From Takifugu bimaculatus (taxonomy: Eukaryota; Chordata; Actinopteri; Tetraodontiformes; Tetraodontidae): a stretch of DNA of 64,000 bases. This document shows, piece by piece, positions 57,572-64,000 of this stretch. The stretch is from the NCBI GenBank assembly GCA_004026145.2, contig CP034990.1:2572011-2636010 (forward strand). Reading direction: 5' to 3'. How positions within the stretch are numbered: the stretch's first letter is position 1; each line of letters starts with the position of its first letter. Both the position numbers and the translations under genes were made by a program. The notes under the pieces were generated by a model. That model searched no databases. It was not told where the DNA came from and saw nothing but the letters and a program-made list of their open reading frames with translations.

Positions 57572-60500
57572 ATGTCGACTGAACATAGGAATCCTCTGGT
57601 TGCTGAATTTCTGCAGCGGGCTAGCCGTAGTACTTTGGCTCAGTTTTCAAAAGTGGATTTAATTGACTTGGCTGTGCATTTAGGGTGGGAGAAGCCTGAG
57701 CAGGTGCCTAAAAAGGCAGAGTTAAGGGAGGCGGTTGAGAAGTTGACAGTGTCGTGTGGCATACTGGAACATGAACAGCGCAAGGGGCCTGATGTGAGGC
57801 ATCCCAGGGTGGCTGAGAAGTTGTCGTTTGATCAGTATATGCAATTAGAAAGAGAGAAAGCTATGTTGGAAAGGGAGAGGATGCAGTTTCAATTAGAGCA
57901 TGAGAGGCTACGAGCAGAACAGGAGCAGAAAACAAGGGAGGTGGAGAGTAAGGTAGCTTTGGAGAGAGAAAAGATCAAGCTTGAGCAGTTGAAACTTGAA
58001 TTGATTAGGGAAGGTAAGGCTAATGAGTCTCTCTTAGGTGTGTCAGTGCATGCTGGTATTGATACAGGGTTCGATGTGTCGGGCAATTTGCGTTTATTGC
58101 CACGATTTAATGAAAGGGATCCAGATACATTCTTTGCTTTGTTTGAAAGAGTAGCAGATAGTAGGGGTTGGCCTGATGCTGATAGGACGTTAATGCTGCA
58201 ATGTGTGTTTACAGGTAAGGCTCAGGAAGCATATTCTGCCCTTAGTTCTGTAGACAGCAGGGACTATATTAAAGTAAAGGCTGCAGTGCTAAAAGCTTAT
58301 GAATTGGTTCCTGAAGCGTACAGGCAGAGGTTTAGGAGCTGGAAGAAAGGCGACAGGCAAACTCATGTGGAGTTTGCTCGTGAGATCACTGCACACTTTG
58401 CACGTTGGTGTTCTGCCTCTGAAGTGAATGACTACGACGGCTTGAGTAATTTGATTGTGTTAGAGCAGTTTAAAAATTCTGTCCCACACCAGGTTGCACT
58501 GCACATTAATGAGGGTAAGGTCAGGACAGCTTCAGAAGCTGCAGTTCTTGCTGATGAGTACATGTTGACTCATGGTAGTCGTTCAGACTGGTCCAGGGCT
58601 CCGAAAAAATTTGGTAAGTTGGGGCCAGTCAAGTTTGAAGGGACCAATCAGGGATCACAGGCTAATGTCAGGTGTGTCCCAGGAGCAGATGGAAAATTTG
58701 ATTCAGGGAAAGTGTGTTTTTCTTGTAAAAACAAGGGCCATTGGAAGGGGGACTGTCCAATCGTCAGCATAGATAAAAGACCAGCTCAGTCAAGTGTGTA
58801 TGTGAAATCTGCTGGTCTGGCAACTTCTGGGGCTCATGTTCGGAGTGTGGAGTTACTTGAACCACCTCCAGAGGAAGTGTCAAAAGGTGTGGATGGAATC
58901 TATGCTCCTTTCATGTCAACTGGTTTTGTGTCTCTAGGTGACGGCGACGCAGGTCAACAGGTGAATATCTTAAGGGATTCAGGGGCGGCTCAGAGTTTCA
59001 TTTTGGAACATATTTTGCCGTTTTCAGAAGCTACAGATACAGGTGATACAACTCCGGTTCTTGGCATCAGCTTGGTTCCAGTGTCTGTCCCATTACATCG
59101 CCTTACTCTGTCCTCCGATCTTGTTAATGGCGAAGTTGTAATGGGACTGAGGACATCCTTGCCTATGGATGGGGTGGATGTTTTATTGGGAAATGACCTG
59201 GCTGGTGCAAAAGTATGGAAAGACGACTTACCACTACTTGAGCTAACAGCAGTGCCTGGGGGCATGTCGTCTCAAGATGAATTTGAGAAACAACATCCAA
59301 GGGTGTTTCCTGTTTGTGCGGTAACTCGTGCGAGGAGTAAAGCTCATTCAGACAGCGTGGAGAGTTCTGTTGCAAATGATTCTCCAGTGCGTTCTGTTGG
59401 TAACAAAGCTTTAGGTGAAGGTCGCCATCAAGCGCCGGTCTGTCCCTGGCTGTTACCAAATATTAGCCGAGAGGAACTGATTGCAGAACAGAAGGAAGAT
59501 CCTTCGTTGGCTCCTTTATTGGCTTTGATTTGTCAGAACAAGAACATTCAAGAGTGTGCCGGTGGTTATTTTGTGTTCGAAGGAGTCTTGTACAGGAAGT
59601 GGACCCGTACAGTTGACAATGTAATAGTGGACCAAGTAACACAGGTGGTGGTACCGTCCAGGTTCAGAAATTTAGTGTTGAGTTTGTCACATGATGGGGC
59701 AGCTGGTCACCTGGGGGTTAAGAAAACTTATGACAGGGTTCTGCGTCATTTTTTCTGGCCAAGGTTGAAACGTGATGTGTCTGCATATTGTAAAGTTTGC
59801 CACACATGTCAGCTGACCAGCAAGCCAAATCAGAAGATAATGCCGGCTCCTCTGTGTCCAATTCCAGTGGTGGAACCTCCTTTTGAATATTTGATTGCTG
59901 ACTGTGTTGGTCCTCTACCTAAGAGTAAAACTGGTAGCAGGTATTTGTTGACTGTACTATGTAAAGCTACCAGATACCCAGCAGCGTTTCCTCTGCGGTC
60001 GATTAAGGTCAAACCTGTTCTGAAGGCCTTGTCTACATTTATGTCTATTTTTGGTGTTCCAAAGGTTATCCAGACAGATCAGGGCAGTAATTTTATGTCC
60101 CGCACGTTTGCTCAAGTGTTAAAGCAACTGCAAATAAAACACAATGTTTCAAGTGCATATCATCCAGAGTCGCAGGGGGCCTTTGAAAGATTCCATCAGA
60201 CCCTGAAATCCATGTTGAGGTCCTATTGCACTGAGCTCTCACAAGATTGGGAGGACGGCCTTCCTTGGCTCTTGCTTGCAGTCAGGGAGGTTTGTCAGGA
60301 AAGCACAGGCTTTGCTCCCAACGACCTGGTGTTTGGGCACACTGTACGGGGTCCTTTGTCTGTCTTGAGTGATCACTGGAAGAATGTGGGTCCGCCTGAA
60401 AGTATTGTGGGGTATGTCAATGACTTTCGCTGTCGTTTGTATACCGCTTGTGCCATGGCTCGGAAAAAACTGGGGTCAGCTCAGGAAAAGATGAAAGTTG

Positions 60501-62266
60501 TGTTTGACCGTAAGGCTAAGGCAAGAAAGTTTGATCCAGGGGATCAAGTTTTGGCATTGTTGCCTGTTGTGGGTTCCCCTTTTCAGGCAAAATTTAGCGG
60601 GCCGTTTACTGTAAAGAGTCGCATGTCTGAGTGCGACTACGTAATCCACACACCGACAAGGAGGAAAAAAGTTCAGTGGTGTCATGTAAATCTTTTAAAA
60701 CCTTATTATGATGGTCGGAGTTCTGCTGGGGCGGAGGAAGGGGGCGCTGCCGAGTCACAGGCAGCAAAAGCTGTTTTAGCGGTCACGAAGCCTGCCTGGT
60801 CATCGGATGATTTGTCTTGTAAAGAAGAAACTGCAGAGGGAAAACTGAACAACTCATTATGTTTGAGAAATTTGGAGTCTCAAATGAAGGGTTTGACAGA
60901 GGTACAGAGGAAAGATTTGGTTCAACTGATAACCTCTCACCTTTCTCTTTTTTCAGATATCCCATCATGTACCAATCTTGTGCACCACGATATAGATGTT
61001 GGCGATTCTAGGCCTATAAAGCAACGTTTTTATCGCGTGCCAGTGGGAAAGCGTGAACGTATGGAAAAGGAAGTTGAGTACCTGCTGGTTAACAATCTCG
61101 CTGAGCCAGCTTCCTCAAATTGGGCCTCACCGTGCTTGCTGGTTCCTAAATCTGATGGTTCTGATAGGTTCTGCACAGATTTTAGGAAAGTGAACATGGT
61201 AACCAAGCCTGATTGCTATCCATTACCACGTATAGAAGATTGTGTTGATGAGGTAGGTGGTGCGAAATATGTGACAAAGCTAGACCTTCTTAAGGGGTAC
61301 TGGCAGGTGCCACTTACTCAGAGAGCAAAGGAAATATGTAGTTTTATCACATCTAAAGGTTTGTATTCATATAATGTCATGCCGTTCGGGTTGCGTAATG
61401 CTCCGGCTACATTTCAGCGGCTGATGAACAAGGTACTGGACGGACTGGCTGGTTGCACTGCGTATTTGGATGACATTGTGGTCTACAGTGATTCCTGGGA
61501 ATCTCATGTTCAGCGTCTGAAGGCCTTGTTTGGTCGTTTGGTGGTGGCAAACCTGACGGTCAATTTATCAAAATGTGAGTTTGCTCGGGCAACTGTGACC
61601 TACCTTGGCAAGATAGTGGGCCAAGGGAAAGTGCGTCCTGTGCGAGCCAAGGTTGAGGCTATCGACAGGTATCCGGTGCCAAAAACCAAGAAGGAGCTCG
61701 GGAGGTTTTTGGGTTTGGTGGGATATTATCGAGGGTTTTGTCCTAATTTTTCCACTGTAGTAGCTCCTCTGACAAACCTTTTGAGTAAAAAGGCGGCATT
61801 TGTGTGGTCTCCTCGTTGTCAGGACGCTTTTCTTTCTGTGAGGCGTTTGCTCTGTTTGTCTCCTGTACTCGCAGCTCCGAACTTTGAAAAACCTTTTAAA
61901 ATACAGGTGGATGCAAGTGGAGTTGGTGCTGGAGCTGTTCTGCTGCAGGAGGGAGAAGGGGTCGTTGATCATCCGGTCTGCTTCTTCTCTCGTAAGTTCA
62001 AACAGCACCAGTTGAACTATTCGGTCGTAGAGAAGGAGACTTTGGCGCTTATCTGGGCCCTACAGTTTTTTGAGGTTTATGTAAGTTCTGGCTCAGAACC
62101 AGTAACTGTGTATACAGACCATAATCCCTTAACCTTTCTGTCTACAATGCAGAATAGCAACCAAAGGCTAATGCGCTGGGCACTGTTCTTACAGTCGTAT
62201 AACTTGAACATTTGTCACATAAAAGGTCGAGAAAATGTGATGGCGGATGCTCTCTCCAGAGCTTGA
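57572..62266 (+). CDS. Gmr1-like Gag-Pol polyprotein with SCAN-like Gag and INT-before-RT order
   Basis: 1564 residues from the ATG at 57572 (MSTEHRNPL); the in-frame TTG at 57539 is not a plausible start. Order by residue: N-terminal region 1-85; charged coiled coil about 93-150; capsid-like region with a SCAN-like segment about 250-333 (includes LIVLEQFKNSVPHQ and ASEAAVLADEY); zinc knuckle CFSCKNKGHWKGDC about 380-393; protease DSGAAQSF about 468; integrase HHCC (HDGAAGHLG... CKVCHTC) about 707-746; integrase core D about 776 (DCVGPL), D about 835 (TDQGSNF), E about 872 (GAFERFHQ); GPF module about 1009; reverse transcriptase about 1145-1340 with YLDD about 1297; RNase H from about 1440 (VDASGVGAGA) to ADALSRA at the end. 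Gag and Pol share one frame with no stop or frameshift, so the Gag:Pol ratio must be set by processing. All catalytic residues I can check are present. Confidence 0.93.
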   Translation: MSTEHRNPLVAEFLQRASRSTLAQFSKVDLIDLAVHLGWEKPEQVPKKAELREAVEKLTVSCGILEHEQRKGPDVRHPRVAEKLSFDQYMQLEREKAMLERERMQFQLEHERLRAEQEQKTREVESKVALEREKIKLEQLKLELIREGKANESLLGVSVHAGIDTGFDVSGNLRLLPRFNERDPDTFFALFERVADSRGWPDADRTLMLQCVFTGKAQEAYSALSSVDSRDYIKVKAAVLKAYELVPEAYRQRFRSWKKGDRQTHVEFAREITAHFARWCSASEVNDYDGLSNLIVLEQFKNSVPHQVALHINEGKVRTASEAAVLADEYMLTHGSRSDWSRAPKKFGKLGPVKFEGTNQGSQANVRCVPGADGKFDSGKVCFSCKNKGHWKGDCPIVSIDKRPAQSSVYVKSAGLATSGAHVRSVELLEPPPEEVSKGVDGIYAPFMSTGFVSLGDGDAGQQVNILRDSGAAQSFILEHILPFSEATDTGDTTPVLGISLVPVSVPLHRLTLSSDLVNGEVVMGLRTSLPMDGVDVLLGNDLAGAKVWKDDLPLLELTAVPGGMSSQDEFEKQHPRVFPVCAVTRARSKAHSDSVESSVANDSPVRSVGNKALGEGRHQAPVCPWLLPNISREELIAEQKEDPSLAPLLALICQNKNIQECAGGYFVFEGVLYRKWTRTVDNVIVDQVTQVVVPSRFRNLVLSLSHDGAAGHLGVKKTYDRVLRHFFWPRLKRDVSAYCKVCHTCQLTSKPNQKIMPAPLCPIPVVEPPFEYLIADCVGPLPKSKTGSRYLLTVLCKATRYPAAFPLRSIKVKPVLKALSTFMSIFGVPKVIQTDQGSNFMSRTFAQVLKQLQIKHNVSSAYHPESQGAFERFHQTLKSMLRSYCTELSQDWEDGLPWLLLAVREVCQESTGFAPNDLVFGHTVRGPLSVLSDHWKNVGPPESIVGYVNDFRCRLYTACAMARKKLGSAQEKMKVVFDRKAKARKFDPGDQVLALLPVVGSPFQAKFSGPFTVKSRMSECDYVIHTPTRRKKVQWCHVNLLKPYYDGRSSAGAEEGGAAESQAAKAVLAVTKPAWSSDDLSCKEETAEGKLNNSLCLRNLESQMKGLTEVQRKDLVQLITSHLSLFSDIPSCTNLVHHDIDVGDSRPIKQRFYRVPVGKRERMEKEVEYLLVNNLAEPASSNWASPCLLVPKSDGSDRFCTDFRKVNMVTKPDCYPLPRIEDCVDEVGGAKYVTKLDLLKGYWQVPLTQRAKEICSFITSKGLYSYNVMPFGLRNAPATFQRLMNKVLDGLAGCTAYLDDIVVYSDSWESHVQRLKALFGRLVVANLTVNLSKCEFARATVTYLGKIVGQGKVRPVRAKVEAIDRYPVPKTKKELGRFLGLVGYYRGFCPNFSTVVAPLTNLLSKKAAFVWSPRCQDAFLSVRRLLCLSPVLAAPNFEKPFKIQVDASGVGAGAVLLQEGEGVVDHPVCFFSRKFKQHQLNYSVVEKETLALIWALQFFEVYVSSGSEPVTVYTDHNPLTFLSTMQNSNQRLMRWALFLQSYNLNICHIKGRENVMADALSRA

Positions 62267-62279
62267 ATTCAATGTTGCT

Positions 62280-62322
62280 TACGAAGTCCCCACGGGGGGT
62301 CTTCGTTTTTTATGGGGGGGGG
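62280..62322 (+). promoter_or_regulatory. Hairpin and polypurine tract before the 3' LTR
   Basis: ACGAAGTCCCC and GGGGGGTCTTCGT form an imperfect inverted repeat at about 62280-62306. It is followed by ATGGGGGGGGGG up to the LTR at 62323, the plus-strand primer site. Confidence 0.65.
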
Positions 62323-62659
62323 TGTGATGGCCCTGGCCAACATTAGGGCACGGTGGTTTCTCCCTGTGGGTGGTGGTGTGTTCTGGTTGTGTTTCAGCAG
62401 GTTTGGCTCCCTCTGCTGAAGGTGCTGGGCGTGGAGATGGTGTGGCTCCCTGATTGGCCGGCACCTCAAGGGAAGGGCTTAAAGGAAGCTCTGAACTTCC
62501 TGCTCGTGGGCTCCCCGGGTTGCAGCCGTGACCTGCCACATGGCCTTTTCATTGTTTTGTTTGTTAACTAGAATAAAACCTCTCTGAAAATGCAAGGTGC
62601 TGCTTGGACTTCCCCTTTACTTACGTACTTGTTGTGATCCTCACGAGCTGATCATAACA
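62323..62659 (+). repeat. 3' LTR of the Gmr1-like element
   Basis: 337 bp, no difference found from 56602-56938. AATAAA at 62572-62577. AAAT duplication follows at 62660-62663. Confidence 0.93.
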
Positions 62660-63251
62660 AAATATGCAAATAAATAAATAAATATGACAGAATTATCATT
62701 GTAATATTGAATTTTATTGAACTGCACAAGAGAAGAAAACACAACCATGCCAACATGTCGGCACTGAAATGTGCGCAAGAGTACTCCTGAGTGTTCGTAG
62801 GATTTGTTCTTACCTACGAATAAATCCAGGATAAGAAGAAATTGGTGAATGCCACAATCTTCGTCAACTGTTCGTAAGTGGGACTTAAGAACAAATTTGT
62901 TCGTAAGAACGCTTCGTGAATCTGGCCCATTGTTATGGGTAGTTGTTGGCGCTCTTTCTTTTTCTGAGCAAGAAGATTTTTATAAACGGATATGCCACCT
63001 TCGATTATATTTGAGAACTGCAATGAACGACTCGCAAAAAAAATCCGCGAAGCCGCGAAAGATGAACCGCGATATAGCGAGGGATCACTGTATAGCCTTT
63101 TCTTTTTGGGGGGAATGGATTGGAGGCTGCTCCAACATTGAGGTTTGGACTGTGACAAAGCAAAATGGACAATCTCCAGCAGAATAAATGTTTCAAGAAA
63201 ATAAGTTTGAGTGTATTAACTTCAAAAGGCCATTTTCTTGCACCTGCTCTC

Positions 63252-63371
63252 GCTTACGGCCATACCACCCTGAGAACGCCCGATCTCGTCCGATCTCGGA
63301 AGCTAAGCAGGGTCGGGCCTGGTTAGTACTTGGATGGGAGACCGCCTGGGAATACCAGGTGCTGTAAGCTT
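63252..63371 (+). rRNA. 5S rRNA gene 20 (type II), after the Harbinger/Gmr1 spacer
   Basis: 120 nt, canonical. About 10.5 kb after gene 18; without the Gmr1-like element and its AAAT duplication (6062 bp) the distance is 4488 bp, which keeps the dimer period. The array continues to 64000 with microsatellite and spacer. Confidence 0.95.
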
Positions 63372-64000
63372 TTTGCACTCTTCCACTGGGTCAGCAGAGG
63401 CCGCCAGTGTTCCTGATAATTATCCAGCCAGATGTAATTCACTTCTTAAGTACTTCTAACATTGAGATTTAATGTTGCACTATTGTACATCGTTTGAGAT
63501 TTAATATTTTAGGAGTGTGTGTGTGCGTGTGTCTGTGTGTGTGTGCGTGCGTGCGTCCGTGCGTGTGTGTCTGTGTGTCTGTGTGTTTGTGTTTAAATAA
63601 AATTGAATTTCCCACTTTGGTCCACACTATTGTCAACATTTCTGTCTTCAAAAAAAAGCCAACTCAAGGCGGCAGATTCCTGAATTGAAAACAATATCTA
63701 AAGAACTCAAGTATCATACTAACAACACTAATATTCCATCTGTCTATCCCCAACTGAATTAACTCCACACCTATCTCATCAGATTATTTGTAACAGAATA
63801 AGCAGATAACGTAGCATTTCCCTGTTCATATCTGCTACTTGCAATTTAGAATTTGTCAATAAAACTATGCCATGACACAAACTACAGTTTAATAGATGGC
63901 TGTGCTCCTAAAAAGAGCAGCATTTGTGGCTCATAAACCTCACAGACACTGCTATGCTCTTTAAACATTTTTATGATGGTGAATTTTTCAATCAAATATC

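Larger units (their letters stand above)
56602..62659 (+). mobile_element. Complete Gmr1-like LTR retrotransposon (PR-INT-RT-RH order)
   Basis: 6058 bp with two 337-bp LTRs that I read as identical, tRNA-Pro primer-binding site, a 613-bp leader, one gag-pol frame, a polypurine tract and a 4-bp duplication of the target. The domain order with integrase before RT is otherwise typical of Ty1/copia, but RT and integrase sequences are Ty3/gypsy-like. This combination is the hallmark of the Gmr1 group of deuterostome elements first described from Atlantic cod. Identical LTRs, an open frame and a clean empty-site comparison make it the youngest insertion in the window. Confidence 0.92.
55704..62928. 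mobile_element. Harbinger-derived element H5, interrupted by the Gmr1-like element
   Basis: Removing the 6058-bp LTR element and one AAAT leaves 1163 bp, the length of H2-H4, so the copy was full length when hit. It has one point difference near the right end (CTTCGTCAAC for CTTCATCAAC). Confidence 0.8.
55387..63090. mobile_element. Tigger-like MITE before gene 20, interrupted by Harbinger element and Gmr1-like element
   Basis: Left part 55387-55703, right part 62929-63090. This is the outermost layer of a three-level nest. Confidence 0.8.
17767..64000 (+). repeat. Tandem 5S rDNA array
   Basis: Head-to-tail array of 20 visible 5S genes, continuing past the right edge. Start-to-start distances are 1669-1686 bp for genes 1-10, then 1660 and about 2827 bp alternating from gene 12, giving a dimer period of 4487-4489 bp. 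Spacer order after each gene: TG-rich microsatellite, about 500 bp of unique sequence, tRNA-like T-arm, a GTTTCACCTCTCATCCAAGAG block resembling a widespread teleost repeat, Tigger-like MITE, about 160 bp, next gene. Diagnostic changes just before the gene split units into blocks: CTCCACCAG in 1-5, CTCCAGCAG in 6, 7, 9, 11, 12, 14, 16, 18 and 20, CTCCAGCCAG in 8 and 10, CTGCCAGCAG in 13, CTGCACCAG in 15, 17 and 19. Confidence 0.95.

Noticed and set aside
18638..63371. CRISPR-like array
   Set aside because: Regular spacing but units of 1.7-4.5 kb containing 5S genes in a vertebrate genome; not CRISPR.

Overview
The window is vertebrate, most probably teleost fish, nuclear DNA. Four things point that way: two 174-177 bp leucine-rich-repeat exons of the fish NLR type, fish-type 5S rRNA genes, several retroelement families typical of fish (sushi-like, mag-like, Gmr1-like, Tx1/Kibi-like), and Tigger and Harbinger DNA transposons. 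No complete host protein-coding gene is visible. The window holds a nested retrotransposon cluster (about 1.85-17.77 kb) followed by a long tandem 5S rDNA array (17.77 kb to the right edge).

Layout. 1-1853: unassigned sequence with two in-frame LRR exons on the minus strand. 1854-3848: 5' LTR and gag-protease of a sushi-like Ty3/gypsy element, cut off where a TGTGCGCG-rich minisatellite starts. 3849-4933: minisatellite followed by an unclassified segment called X here. 4934-8884: minus-strand 3' part of a Ty3/gypsy element (A: pol plus probable 3' LTR). 8885-13569: complete mag-like Ty3/gypsy element (B, minus strand) inserted in A, with identical 149-bp LTRs and a 5-bp target duplication. 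13570-15126: a scrap of A, then a second copy of minisatellite plus X. 15127-17766: 5'-truncated Tx1-clade LINE whose 3' end abuts a (GA/TC)n tract, as in Kibi elements.

17767-64000: 5S array with 20 visible 120-121 nt genes, all on the plus strand, at about 1.68 kb spacing, plus a 100-N gap that probably hides another. Each complete spacer carries a tRNA-like T-arm, a 476-bp Tigger-like MITE and a TG-rich microsatellite. Genes 1-10 are one sequence type (A at position 51, C at 103) and genes 11-20 are another, canonical type. From gene 12 on the array is a higher-order repeat of about 4488 bp: spacers with a 1163-bp Harbinger-derived element inside the MITE alternate with spacers lacking it. 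Genes after Harbinger spacers are all intact. Three of the four genes after Harbinger-less spacers carry insertions or substitutions in the internal promoter. In the last unit a 6058-bp Gmr1-like LTR retrotransposon, with identical LTRs and one uninterrupted gag-pol frame, has landed inside the Harbinger element. Its pol order is protease-integrase-RT-RNase H and its Gag has a SCAN-like region.

How the parts relate. The 5S genes are RNA polymerase III genes with internal promoters and T-run terminators. Everything else in the array is spacer or parasite, and nested insertions with target duplications at each level give an order of events: MITE in the spacer, Harbinger into the MITE, amplification of the dimer, then Gmr1 into one copy. 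The LTR elements B and Gmr1 look young and possibly competent. A, the sushi-like element and the LINE are truncated.
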